DNA of 64,000 nt from Bernardetia sp. MNP-M8 (GCF_037126285.1 NZ_CP147012.1:992001-1056000); one strand, 5' to 3'; shown: positions 36,274-45,134, counted from the first letter of the stretch. Made by a program: numbers and translations. The notes: a model not told the origin generated them from the letters alone.

Positions 36274-37275
36274 TTATTCTTTCTGTTTCGGACGATATTT
36301 TGATTGCTCAAAAATCTCTTTATGATTTGTCATTTTCATAAGCTCTGGTAAGGTAACCTCAGGATTTTGTTTCATATAAGCTCTCACTATTTGCCAACCC
36401 AACCATTGAGCAATTCGCCCAGGACATTCTTGCCCAATTTCGAAAGTATGAGGACGAGCTTCTAAATATTTTCGTTTTTCTATTTGTGAAGTGTTGTAAA
36501 ATAATTCTTGCTTTACAAAATGTCCCCAAACATCTGTTTGATACGTTTCACAATCCTCAATTTCTTGACTTGAATAACCAATTACTAATGAATCAGCAGC
36601 TTTTGGAACTACTTTTTCAATGAAATAATAGGTTTTTCCCCACCAAATCATCTCATTGACTAAACTATTATCTGAAGGATTACTGAGATTATATCTACCT
36701 GAAAGTTCTCTTGCAATATGTGTCTGAATAGCTTCTGGATGATAACGCTCCCAAAGATAATTTGGAACAGCTTCAATTGGAGGACGATAATACGACTGCT
36801 CGCCCAAAAAATAATCTAAGCCAACCAAAAACATACTGTCACTTGGAACAACATCCATTTCATATCCTGCAACAATTGTATACACTTTAGGAACATAAAA
36901 ATCAGGATAGTAAAATTTTGTATAACTAAAAACATCATTTAATTGCTCTCTTAGCTCATCAAAGTCATAAATTTCATCTACTTGAGTTTGTACTGTATCA
37001 ATATAAGGATCATTTGCTCGCTTTACTAACTCTTCCAAAATACGTATGTCATTGACACGAAAACCTTTCAATAATAAATCTGGATTTTCTTTTAGATAAG
37101 CCAAAATTGAATCTTTACTTTGCCCATCAAATATTTTTCTATCTACTCTTTCTATTTCTACATTGACTTTCAAATCCGAAATATCAGGCAGTGTTTCTTT
37201 TTGAACAGAACAGGCAGAGAAGAGCAAAGAAGTAACTAGAAAAAGTAAAGAAATGGTAAGTTTTATTTTTTTCAT
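36274..37275 (-). CDS. gldB: Gliding motility lipoprotein GldB
   Basis: The 333-residue protein has a lipoprotein signal ending LLFSAC (Cys22) and matches GldB: VNVEIERVDRKIFD near 39, then YTKFYYPDFYVPKVYTIVAGYEMDVV-like strands near 128, FLVGLDYFLGEQSYYRPP and the C-terminal CPGRIAQWLGWQIVRAYMK. GldB is a peripheral envelope lipoprotein needed for gliding and protein secretion through type IX machinery in Flavobacterium. In that genus gldC lies directly downstream; here the next gene downstream is the DUF5686 protein, beyond a terminator, so gldC is not linked. Start and length fit the family. Confidence 0.85.
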   Translation of the reverse strand: MKKIKLTISLLFLVTSLLFSACSVQKETLPDISDLKVNVEIERVDRKIFDGQSKDSILAYLKENPDLLLKGFRVNDIRILEELVKRANDPYIDTVQTQVDEIYDFDELREQLNDVFSYTKFYYPDFYVPKVYTIVAGYEMDVVPSDSMFLVGLDYFLGEQSYYRPPIEAVPNYLWERYHPEAIQTHIARELSGRYNLSNPSDNSLVNEMIWWGKTYYFIEKVVPKAADSLVIGYSSQEIEDCETYQTDVWGHFVKQELFYNTSQIEKRKYLEARPHTFEIGQECPGRIAQWLGWQIVRAYMKQNPEVTLPELMKMTNHKEIFEQSKYRPKQKE

Positions 37276-37440
37276 AATTTGATTTGTCGCTTATAATTAA
37301 TTTTATTTTTTTTAGCTTTGAAAACAAGATGACTATTCTATATCTTTTATCTTTTTATGGAACGAAGGTTTGAATAAAGAATTATTCTATCTTCTGAAAA
37401 GCAAATCAAAATTAATGATTTTTGTGGAAATCATTTTGTT

Positions 37441-37470
37441 AAACACAGAGTTCACAGAGGAACACACAGG
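37441..37470. repeat. CACAGAG-type dispersed repeat
   Basis: AACACAGAGTTCACAGAGG with a following ACACACAGG lies upstream of the RidA gene. A related copy with AACACTAAGGCACAGAG is at 58438. The rest of 37276-37556 shows no gene. Confidence 0.5.
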
Positions 37471-37556
37471 ATAAGAATACAATTTTACCTTAATTTTATT
37501 CTTTTATTTTTGTATTTATTTCTAACTTCTGAAATCTAACTTCTAAATTTATATTC

Positions 37557-37973
37557 ATGTCTAATCAAAAATTCGAAACGAATAACGCCCCAAAACCTGT
37601 CGGTTTGTATCCTCATGCACGCAAAGTAGGAAATTTATTATTTCTATCTGGAGTAGGAGCAAGAGATGCCAAAACTAATGAAATACATGGAAATGTCTAT
37701 GATGAAAATGGAAAGCTAGTTTCTTATGATATAGAAGCACAATGTCACACCGTTTTTCAAAATGTAAAAGCTATTTTGGAAGCAAGTGGAAGCAGTTGGG
37801 ATAAACTTGTCGATGTAACTGTCTTTCTTACTAATATGGAAGATGATTTTAAAAAGTATAATAAAGTTTATGCAGAATATTTTAAAGACAATCAACCTTG
37901 TAGAACAACTTTAGGAATTACAGCTCTTCCAACTCCTATTGCTATTGAGCTAAAATGTGTAGCTACAATTTAA
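37557..37973 (+). CDS. RidA-family protein (2-aminomuconate deaminase-like)
   Basis: A 138-residue protein of the YjgF/RidA family. It opens with APKPVGLYPHARKVGNLLFLSG, a version with 'YPHAR' typical of the aminomuconate-deaminase branch rather than general RidA, and ends in CRTTLGITALPTPIAIELKCVATI, where the Arg that binds the substrate carboxylate is present (PCRTT). The family forms trimers and hydrolyses reactive enamine/imine intermediates. No kynurenine-pathway gene is adjacent, so the natural substrate is open. It is followed 84 bases later by a SpoIIAA-like gene on the same strand. Confidence 0.8.
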   Translation: MSNQKFETNNAPKPVGLYPHARKVGNLLFLSGVGARDAKTNEIHGNVYDENGKLVSYDIEAQCHTVFQNVKAILEASGSSWDKLVDVTVFLTNMEDDFKKYNKVYAEYFKDNQPCRTTLGITALPTPIAIELKCVATI

Positions 37974-38057
37974 TAAAATTGTGTAATTTTGCATCTTGTT
38001 TTAAAAAACAGAACTTATCAAATAGAAACTTAATAGAACAAAAAATATAGATTACCA

Positions 38058-38474
38058 ATGACTGAATTCAAGATTTTAGCCGAAACACCACAGTATTTAA
38101 TAAAATTAAATCCAGAAGTACCTTGTGTCATGATAAAATGGCGTGGCGAGATGCACAGTGAAGGCTACAGAAAAGCATTAAACGATACCATAGATTGGAT
38201 GAGCGAACATCAAGTATCTAAAATTATAAATGACGACCGTAAAATAACAAAAGGCATATCTTCTGAAGACCTAAATTGGGCAATGCAAGATTGGTTAAAA
38301 CGTGCTTTAGAAGCTGGTTACCGAGCTATGGCAATTATACAAGAGCGTGATTTTTTCAAACGTTATCCTGCTGCACAAATTTCGGCTATGGCTCGTATGC
38401 ACTATCAAGATCTTATTAAGGTTGAATATTTTAGCACTGTAAAATCTGCTGAAGATTGGATTAAAGTAGCATAG
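38058..38474 (+). CDS. SpoIIAA/STAS-like protein
   Basis: A 138-residue cytoplasmic protein without a signal or membrane segment. Its pattern (LNPEVPCVMIKWRGEMHSEGYRKAL..., then KIINDDRKITKGISSEDLNW..., RAMAIIQERDFF and the ending SAEDWIKVA) is that of the small STAS-like proteins common in Bacteroidota, where a beta-alpha fold with a central IINDxR strand is used. STAS-type proteins are partners of PP2C phosphatases in partner-switching systems, and two PP2C sensors are in this window; a link is only an inference. The conserved phosphorylatable Ser of SpoIIAA is not obvious, so a structural role is also possible. Confidence 0.6.
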   Translation: MTEFKILAETPQYLIKLNPEVPCVMIKWRGEMHSEGYRKALNDTIDWMSEHQVSKIINDDRKITKGISSEDLNWAMQDWLKRALEAGYRAMAIIQERDFFKRYPAAQISAMARMHYQDLIKVEYFSTVKSAEDWIKVA

Positions 38475-38477
38475 TTT

Positions 38478-38566
38478 GAATTGTGAATTGTGAGTGATGA
38501 ATTATGAAATAAAAATTAGCCTAAAAATAATGTAATTCACAATTCATCACTCACCATTCATAATTT
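38478..38566. repeat. Inverted repeat of the ATTCACAATTCAT family
   Basis: Arms of about 30 bases (38478-38509 and 38533-38566) are near-complementary, so the region can fold into a long hairpin between convergent genes. The right arm shares AATTCACAATTCAT with 843-877. It may double as a bidirectional terminator. Confidence 0.55.
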
Positions 38567-38568
38567 CA

Positions 38569-40356
38569 TTAAGAAACCTCTTCATGCAATTGCTTTTCAT
38601 AAAGCTGTGTATAAAGTCCACCAAGTTTTAAAAGTTCTTCATGTGTTCCTTGTTCAGTAACTTTACCTTCATCTAAGAAAATAATATAATCGGCAAGTTT
38701 GGCAGAAGAAACACGATGTGAAATAATAATTGATGTTCTATCTTTCATTATTCGCTTCATATTTCCAAGAATGGCGTTCTCTGTCTTTGTATCTACTGCT
38801 GAAAGGCTATCATCCAAAATCAATATTTTTGGATTACGAATAATTGCTCTAGCAATACTGACACGTTGTTTTTGTCCTCCTGAAAGGGTAATTCCTCGTT
38901 CTCCTAACATTGTTTCGAATCCTTCAGGGAAGCGTTCGATATTTTCTAGAAGGTCTGCATCTGCTGCTGCCTCTTTAATCTGATTTTCTTCAAAATCATT
39001 TTCATTGAATCCAAAAGCAATATTATTACGAATAGAGTCAGAAAACAAAAATACTTCCTGTGGAACATAACCAACATTCGAACGCAAATAGGTTATTTCA
39101 TAATCTTGAATAGCTGTTTGGTCTATCAAAATTTTGCCTTCTGTTACGTCGTACATTCTACAAATAAGGTTGGCGATCGTACTTTTACCTGAACCTGTCG
39201 TACCTAAAATAGCAAGTGTTTGTCCTTCACGAATCTCAAAACTGACATTGTCTAAGGCTTTTATCCCAGAATCTGGATAAACAAAAGTTACATTATCAAA
39301 CTTGACTTCTCCTTTTATGGTAGTTGTTTTGTTTACTGTTGATAGAATTTCACTTTTTGTATTCAAAAATTCATTAATGCGCTCCTGTGATGCTGCTGCA
39401 CGCTGTGTAAGACTAGTAACCCATCCTAAAGAAGCAACTGGCCAAGTAAGAAGATTTACATAAATTACAAATTCAGCAATATTTCCTGTAGTAATTGTTC
39501 CTCTCATTACCTCAATTCCACCCACATAAACTGTCAGAATTGTACTCAGTCCAATCAATCCAACAATCAAAGGCATAAAAAGTGAGTCTACACGAACCAA
39601 ACTAAGCGATTTATTAAAATAATCTTTTGTTTCTCCTTCAAATTCTTTTGAAAAATCGTCTTCTCTAATGTATGCCTTCATAACACGAATTCCTGAAAAA
39701 GCTTCTTGAACAAATGTTGTCATCTTAGAAAGACTTTGCTGAATCAAGATAGAACGCTTATTTATCAAATTATTGACATAATAAATACTAATAGAAAGAA
39801 TAGGCAAAGGCAAAAGAGCAAAAAGTGTAAGACGTACATTAATAGTGAGCATATAAGAAATTACCAAAACTGCCGTTCCAATCATATTAATTGTATACAT
39901 AATGGCAGGTCCTAGATACATTCTGACTTGTGAAACATCTTCTGAAATACGATTCATTAGGTCTCCTGTATTATTTTTTCTGTAAAAAGCCAACGGTAAT
40001 TTTTGATAATGAACATAAATATCATTTTTCAAATCATATTCAATCAGCCTTGACATGACAATAATCGTTTGGCGTTGCAAAAACAAAAATACTCCACGAA
40101 TGAGAGCCATTAGTAAAATAATTCCACCATACAACAAAACTACATTTCTGAAAGTAATCATTACTTGATCTTGTGAAGCAGTTCCTTCAAACAGATCATT
40201 CATTCTGATTGTATTGGTTATCAAATCAAAAGCATGACGAACAATTTGAGCAGGAATAATAGCAAAAACACAAGACAACAACACGAAAAAAATACCACCC
40301 AAAAGATGCCATTTGTAACGATAGAAATATTTATTTAAGGCAAAAAGTTCTTTCAT
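38569..40356 (-). CDS. ABC exporter half-transporter with Asp in Walker B
   Basis: The 595-residue protein fuses a six-helix ABC type-1 membrane domain (about 1-320) to an ATPase domain (about 340-580). Walker A is GTTGSGKST, the Q loop follows, the signature is LSGGQKQR and the switch His is in ISHRVS. Walker B is ILILDDSLSAVD: the catalytic glutamate is Asp. That is the pattern of the degenerate-site subunit of heterodimeric exporters (TM287 / YheI-BmrC), which normally pair with a canonical partner encoded next door. No partner is adjacent; neighbours are a SpoIIAA-like gene and a phosphatase gene, both on the plus strand. It may pair with a distant subunit or form a weakly active homodimer. 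The substrate is unknown. Confidence 0.85.
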   Translation of the reverse strand: MKELFALNKYFYRYKWHLLGGIFFVLLSCVFAIIPAQIVRHAFDLITNTIRMNDLFEGTASQDQVMITFRNVVLLYGGIILLMALIRGVFLFLQRQTIIVMSRLIEYDLKNDIYVHYQKLPLAFYRKNNTGDLMNRISEDVSQVRMYLGPAIMYTINMIGTAVLVISYMLTINVRLTLFALLPLPILSISIYYVNNLINKRSILIQQSLSKMTTFVQEAFSGIRVMKAYIREDDFSKEFEGETKDYFNKSLSLVRVDSLFMPLIVGLIGLSTILTVYVGGIEVMRGTITTGNIAEFVIYVNLLTWPVASLGWVTSLTQRAAASQERINEFLNTKSEILSTVNKTTTIKGEVKFDNVTFVYPDSGIKALDNVSFEIREGQTLAILGTTGSGKSTIANLICRMYDVTEGKILIDQTAIQDYEITYLRSNVGYVPQEVFLFSDSIRNNIAFGFNENDFEENQIKEAAADADLLENIERFPEGFETMLGERGITLSGGQKQRVSIARAIIRNPKILILDDSLSAVDTKTENAILGNMKRIMKDRTSIIISHRVSSAKLADYIIFLDEGKVTEQGTHEELLKLGGLYTQLYEKQLHEEVS

Positions 40357-40372
40357 TTTTATAGATATTATT

Positions 40373-40398
40373 TAATTCAAGTGTCGACACTTGAATTA
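40373..40398. promoter_or_regulatory. 26-bp perfect palindrome upstream of the ABC exporter
   Basis: A perfect palindrome centred on GTGTCGACAC (outer bases TAATTCAA and TTGAATTA) lies 16 bases upstream of the minus-strand ATG. It could be an operator for a dimeric repressor or a leader hairpin that hides the start. Confidence 0.6.
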
Positions 40399-40748
40399 GA
40401 ACAGAGAAAACGCTTGTAGCTACAATGATTTGGTCTTAACGATAAAGATACACTAAAAGTTAGATTTGATTTGGACTTTTTTATCTCTAAAAAGGCTCGT
40501 TTTGATTTTTTAAGAACTCATAAAGTTACCAAATATATAGCTCTAATTTTTACTCTATTTTATCCCAATATAACCTAAGTCCCTAATTTACTTTTGTTTA
40601 GAAGGTATTATTTCTGTATATTTAATTTTATAGAAGCCTCAAATATTTAGATAAAAAAATGATTAGCACAGTTAATTAGATATTGCTATTTAAAATTCTG
40701 TTTTTATCCTTTCTCCTAAAAATTAGATAAAGATTGTAAATCTTTTTT
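40399..40748. other. Gene-free divergent intergenic region
   Basis: AT-rich DNA between the ABC exporter (-) and the TPR-PP2C gene (+). Apart from the palindrome at its left edge, I see no frame, repeat or clear promoter element. Confidence 0.4.
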
Positions 40749-43331
40749 ATGAAAAATCCTTTACTGATTCATTTTACTTTATTTTCAGTTTTCCTGCTCT
40801 ACCCTATTTTATCCTTTGGACAAAATCCTATTGTAGTGGATAGTTTACAACATATATATGGTACAGCCTCCCATGATACAACTAGAATTTTGGCGTTAGA
40901 TGGTTTAGTTTCGGAGTACATGTCGAAGAAACTTGATTCTGCTGAATTTTTTGCTGAAAAGTCTATTCAATTAAGTAAAAAAATAAAAAATAATTCTTTT
41001 AAAGGTCTAGCATTAAATACACTTGGGTATGTTTTTTATAAAAAAAGAGAATTTGATAAAGCTCTCACTTACTTCCATGAAGCCTTAGAAATCAGAGAAA
41101 AGTTAAAAAATGAAACAGACATAATAGTTACTTCAAATCATATTGCCTTTATACATTTTTACAGAGGAGAATATTCTACTACTTTCGAATATTTCCAAAA
41201 AAGCTTGATGTATGCAGAAAAAATAAACGATCTTAAAACAATATCTTCTTTACTCAATAATATGGGTACTGTATTACAAAATCAATCAGACTTTCCAAAT
41301 GCCCTTGAGTATTTTTTTAGAAGTCTAAAGATTAAAGAAGAAATGGGAGATTTGAAAAGTATTGCATTTACACATAGTAGTATCTCAACAATTTATCATG
41401 ACCTTGGAAACGCTGATAAATCATTAGAATATGCCTTTAAATCATTAAAAATTTATGAAGAAATAAATGACTTAAGAGGAATTGGACGAGTATTGAGTAC
41501 GCTTGCAGGAACATATAACCAACAAGAAAAATATAATGAAGCATTAGAATATTACATAAAAAGTTTAGAAGCATATCAGAAAATAGATTATGAAAAGGGA
41601 ATAACAAGCTCAATATTAAATATAGCTATTGTTAATAAAAACCTTAATAATTTTGATGAGTCAATGAAATACTTTAAAATAGCTAAAAAAAATAATGAAA
41701 CCTTAAATGATAAAGTAACTTCAATTTTTATCAATGAAGGACTTGCTAATTTATATCTTAAAAAACAGTTATATGATAGTGCTATTACACATGCACAAGA
41801 GGCTTTTGCTATTGCAAAAGAAACAGGTATGCAAGATAGATTAAAAAAAATATCTGATATCTTGTACGAAGCAAACAAACAAAGTAAAAATTATAGTGAA
41901 GCTCTTTTATATTATGAAACAGCTAATGCCATTAATGATAGTTTATTTAATATCGAAAAAGCAAAAGTGATTTCAAATCTTACTTCAACCATAGATTTAG
42001 AAAGAAAAGAAAAAGAGCTTGCTCTTGTTGAGAAAGATAATGAACTCAATCAAATCCTAGCTGAGAAAAAAGAACAAGAGCTAGAAATTGTCAAAAAGCA
42101 GGCTGAAGCCGAACATTTATTTGCTTTAGCTATGCAAGAAAAGGATAAACGCAAAGCAGATAGCTTGTTTAATTTAGCCCAACAAAGTAAAATGGAGGCA
42201 AAAAATCTACAAATTCAAGCAGAAAATCTACAAATTCAGAAAGAAAAACAGAGTTTGGCTTTCAAGGCTGAAAGAGAAGAGCAAAAACGTATTCAATATA
42301 CCTATCTAGTAATAGCAGGTACATTTTTTATTGTACTTATATTAATTGGAATTGGATTACGACAAAAACAGAAAGCAAATAAACAACTAGCTCTTCAAAA
42401 CAATGAAATTAAAATGCAACAAACAGAAATTGCTCAAAAAAATCAATTTCTCAATCAAGCAAACGAAGAGCTTCAACAACAACACGAAGAACTTGTTGTA
42501 CTACACGAAAACTTAGAAACACAAAAACAAACCGTAGAAAATACTTATACTCAACTCAAAACTACAACAGAACAACTTGATAAAAGTATTCATTATGCCT
42601 CACATATTCAATCAGTAGTAATGCCAGAAAACGCTGATTTGAATTTATTCTTTTCAGAATTATTTGTTCTTTTTCGTCCTAGAGATGTAGTTTCAGGAGA
42701 TTTTTATTGGTTTTCACAAATTTCAGAAAATCAAGCTATTTTTAGTTTGGCTGATTGTACAGGACATGGTGTTCCAGGGGCATTTATGAGTATGCTTGGT
42801 GCAACACTTTTACATGAAACTATCAACATCAAAAAAATTACAAACGACCCTGCACGTATTTTGAAAAATATACACGAAGCAATACGAAAAATTCTTAAGC
42901 AAGAACAAGATAAAAATAACGATGGTATGGACATTTCACTTTGTGTATTTACTAAAAAACCAAAAGAAAAAACAGTTGAGTTACTATTTTCAGGTGCTAA
43001 ATCAAGTATGTCTTATGTAACAAACGGTCAAATACATCATATCAAAGGCGATAGACAATATTTGGGTGGTAAAAAACTTAAAGAAGATTTCACAAATCAG
43101 CAATTTATTTTACCTATTGATACTACTTTTTATCTATATACAGATGGTTATCCAGACCAAAACAGTGTGGATAGAAAGAAAATTGGTAGTGGGGTATTTA
43201 GAGAGATTTTGTTAGATAATTCAAATAAAAATTTTGACACTCAACTAAAAACATTAGAACTTTTTTTAGATGAGCATCAAGGAGTAGCTGAACAACGTGA
43301 TGATATTTCTGTAATTGGCATTAAAATATAA
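40749..43331 (+). CDS. TPR sensor / SpoIIE-type PP2C phosphatase
   Basis: An 860-residue protein. A signal sequence (MKNPLLIHFTLFSVFLLYPILSFG) leads into a periplasmic array of TPR-type helical pairs (about 60-380; repeats such as EALEIREKLKNETD, FRSLKIKEEMGDLKSIA, FKSLKIYEEINDLRGIG). Then come a coiled coil (about 405-515), one membrane helix (about 517-537), a second coiled coil (about 550-615) and a PP2C phosphatase (about 625-860) with SGDFYWF near 650, LADCTGHGVPGAFMSM near 667, NNDGMDISL, YTDGYPDQ and QRDDISVIGIKI. This is the same output module as the 24865 gene but with a different sensor. There is no kinase domain. The target is unknown; an STAS-like protein is encoded 2.6 kb upstream. 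Confidence 0.88.
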   Translation: MKNPLLIHFTLFSVFLLYPILSFGQNPIVVDSLQHIYGTASHDTTRILALDGLVSEYMSKKLDSAEFFAEKSIQLSKKIKNNSFKGLALNTLGYVFYKKREFDKALTYFHEALEIREKLKNETDIIVTSNHIAFIHFYRGEYSTTFEYFQKSLMYAEKINDLKTISSLLNNMGTVLQNQSDFPNALEYFFRSLKIKEEMGDLKSIAFTHSSISTIYHDLGNADKSLEYAFKSLKIYEEINDLRGIGRVLSTLAGTYNQQEKYNEALEYYIKSLEAYQKIDYEKGITSSILNIAIVNKNLNNFDESMKYFKIAKKNNETLNDKVTSIFINEGLANLYLKKQLYDSAITHAQEAFAIAKETGMQDRLKKISDILYEANKQSKNYSEALLYYETANAINDSLFNIEKAKVISNLTSTIDLERKEKELALVEKDNELNQILAEKKEQELEIVKKQAEAEHLFALAMQEKDKRKADSLFNLAQQSKMEAKNLQIQAENLQIQKEKQSLAFKAEREEQKRIQYTYLVIAGTFFIVLILIGIGLRQKQKANKQLALQNNEIKMQQTEIAQKNQFLNQANEELQQQHEELVVLHENLETQKQTVENTYTQLKTTTEQLDKSIHYASHIQSVVMPENADLNLFFSELFVLFRPRDVVSGDFYWFSQISENQAIFSLADCTGHGVPGAFMSMLGATLLHETINIKKITNDPARILKNIHEAIRKILKQEQDKNNDGMDISLCVFTKKPKEKTVELLFSGAKSSMSYVTNGQIHHIKGDRQYLGGKKLKEDFTNQQFILPIDTTFYLYTDGYPDQNSVDRKKIGSGVFREILLDNSNKNFDTQLKTLELFLDEHQGVAEQRDDISVIGIKI

Positions 43332-43392
43332 TAAGATGAAATCATAGAAAAATGTCAGTTCAGTAATAAATTACCAATACAATAACAAAAAA

Positions 43393-44118
43393 ATGAGTTT
43401 TCTAATAGCAGAATGGCGAAAATTAGCATTTGTAAATTATGAAATAGAACCTTCTTTACTTCTTCCTTATCTTCCATTTGGAACAGAACTAGATTTGTGG
43501 AAAGGAAAATGTTATGTTAGTCTAATCGGTTTTATGTTTAAGGATGTAAAACTAATAGGGTTTTCTATTCCCTTTCATACTGATTTTGAAGAAGTAAATT
43601 TGCGTTTTTATGTAAAAAGATTAGACCCAATAACAAAAGAATGGAAAAGAGGAGTTGTTTTTATACAAGAAATTGTTCCCAAACCTGCCATTACTTTTGT
43701 AGCAAATATGATTTATGGAGAAAATTATGAAACAATGAAAATGAGTCATCAATGGATAGAAAATCAAGATAATAGAGAAATAGAATACACATGGCAAAAA
43801 AATAAGAATGAAAAACTTAATTCTATTTATCTCAAAACAACTAAAAATCTAAGTGAAATAGAAGAAGGAAGCAAAACAGAATTTATAACAGAACATTATT
43901 GGGGTTATGCAAAACAAGGCGACCAAAAAACAAATGAATACGAAGTAACTCACCCAAAATGGCAAAAGTATGATGTTTTAGACTATGAAATAAAAGCTGA
44001 TTTTGGTGGAATTTATGGAGAAGAATTTTCTTTTTTGGATAATCAAAAACCTGCTTCAGTTATGCTTGCTGAAGGTTCGAAAATTACGGTAGAACCAAAA
44101 AGTAAGATTAAACAATGA
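43393..44118 (+). CDS. DUF2071 (YqjF-like) protein
   Basis: A 241-residue cytoplasmic protein of the DUF2071/YqjF family: EWRKLAFVNYEIEPSLLLPYLP at the start, then LDLWKGKCYVSLIGFMFKDVK, NLRFYVKR and RGVVFIQEIVPKPAITFVANMIYGENY, and the C-terminal TEHYWGYAKQG and AEGSKITVEPKSKI. The family has no settled function. It follows the PP2C gene by 61 bases on the same strand and is probably co-transcribed. A strong terminator closes the unit. Confidence 0.85.
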   Translation: MSFLIAEWRKLAFVNYEIEPSLLLPYLPFGTELDLWKGKCYVSLIGFMFKDVKLIGFSIPFHTDFEEVNLRFYVKRLDPITKEWKRGVVFIQEIVPKPAITFVANMIYGENYETMKMSHQWIENQDNREIEYTWQKNKNEKLNSIYLKTTKNLSEIEEGSKTEFITEHYWGYAKQGDQKTNEYEVTHPKWQKYDVLDYEIKADFGGIYGEEFSFLDNQKPASVMLAEGSKITVEPKSKIKQ

Positions 44119-44146
44119 AATGAACAAAGCCATAAATGTCTATTCC

Positions 44147-44186
44147 AAACCTTCAAGATTTTTAAAAGTCTTGAAGGTTTTTTCTT
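44147..44186 (+). terminator. Terminator after the DUF2071 gene
   Basis: A perfect 12-bp stem AAACCTTCAAGA/TCTTGAAGGTTT (44147-44158 with 44169-44180) followed by TTTTTCTTTT. Confidence 0.88.
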
Positions 44187-44201
44187 TTAAAATAGTATGC
44201 A

Positions 44202-44367
44202 ATTAAACCTTTCTCATCTGTTTGTATCTAACCTTACGAAAAGCGACCAATAAAAATTTTGATTTGAAATAAAGAAAAATAGAATTTCTAAAAAAATCAT
44301 AAATAAAAATTCAGATTAAACCTTCGCTTTTCACTTGTATCTAACCTTACGAATACCAATAAAAAAA
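44202..44367. repeat. Imperfect direct repeat upstream of the Spy-like gene
   Basis: Two copies of about 54 bases (44202-44256 and 44315-44367) share ATTAAACCTT, then TTGTATCTAACCTTACGAA and ACCAATAAAAA. They lie 80-190 bases upstream of the Spy-like gene. They could be paired regulator sites or a duplicated promoter; apart from them the 44187-44445 interval shows no gene. Confidence 0.55.
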
Positions 44368-44445
44368 CAATTTTAAATGTATTCAAAATTAGTTTAAAAT
44401 CTATTCACTAAATTATATTTCAAAAACAATCAATTTCCATCAATT

Positions 44446-45063
44446 ATGAAAATCATTCAAAAAATCGCAATTTTATCTTTAGCCTTATTCTTTGCTTTTT
44501 CAGTTAGTGCATTTGCACAAAAAGAGGGTGAAGGCAGACATGGAAGACACCATAATCACGAACAAAGACTAGAAAAAATGAAAGAAGAACTCGGACTTTC
44601 AGATGCTCAAGTAGAACAAATAAAAGCTCTTCACGAGAAGAAAAAAGAAGAAGCTAAAGCTAGGTCAAAAACAAACCGATCAGAGTTTAAAGCAGAGATG
44701 GACAAAATTTTGACTCCAGAACAACGCAAAAAAGCAGATGCTTTACGAGCAGAACGCAAAGACCCAAACAAAAGAGCAGAAAAACATATCGAAAAATTAA
44801 AGTCAGACCTTTCTTTGACTGATGCACAAGCTACTAAAGTAAAAGCTGCCTTAGTTACAAAAATGACTAAAATGCAAACTCTCAAAGAAGCAGCAGGAGA
44901 CGAAAAAGTAGATAAAGAAGAGCGTAAAGCTGTAAAAACTGCCTTTGAAGCGGAACTAAAATCTATTCTTTCTAGCGAACAGTTTACTAAATATGAGCAA
45001 ATAAAAGCAGAGAAAAAAGGCAAACATGGTAAAGGAGGCAAACACAGAAAAGGTAAAAAATAA
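44446..45063 (+). CDS. Spy/CpxP-like periplasmic protein
   Basis: A 205-residue secreted protein (signal MKIIQKIAILSLALFFAFSVSAFA, cut before Gln). The mature part is helical and highly charged, with LTXXQ-type motifs at the starts of helices: LGLSDAQVEQIKAL, ILTPEQRKKADAL, LSLTDAQATKVKAAL and ILSSEQFTKYEQI. These are the marks of the Spy/CpxP/DUF4890 group of periplasmic ATP-independent chaperones or stress sensors. The His/Gly-rich start (GRHGRHHNHEQ) and the Lys/Gly/His-rich end (KGKHGKGGKHRKGKK) suggest metal binding or sticking to polyanions, inferred only. Regulation by the paired upstream repeats is plausible. Confidence 0.75.
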   Translation: MKIIQKIAILSLALFFAFSVSAFAQKEGEGRHGRHHNHEQRLEKMKEELGLSDAQVEQIKALHEKKKEEAKARSKTNRSEFKAEMDKILTPEQRKKADALRAERKDPNKRAEKHIEKLKSDLSLTDAQATKVKAALVTKMTKMQTLKEAAGDEKVDKEERKAVKTAFEAELKSILSSEQFTKYEQIKAEKKGKHGKGGKHRKGKK

Positions 45064-45134
45064 TACTCTAAAAGAGAAAAATAGATATTGTTTATCCAAA
45101 AATAGCTTCTAGCCTTCCAAATAATTTATAAAAT

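Noticed and set aside
37557-38474. Tyrosine or kynurenine catabolic cluster around RidA and fahA
   Set aside because: The genes are 20 kb apart with unrelated genes between them, so there is no cluster.
44631-45041. 136-codon frame antisense to the Spy-like gene
   Set aside because: It mirrors the biased Lys/Glu/Ala codons of the real gene, which has a signal peptide and family motifs on the plus strand.
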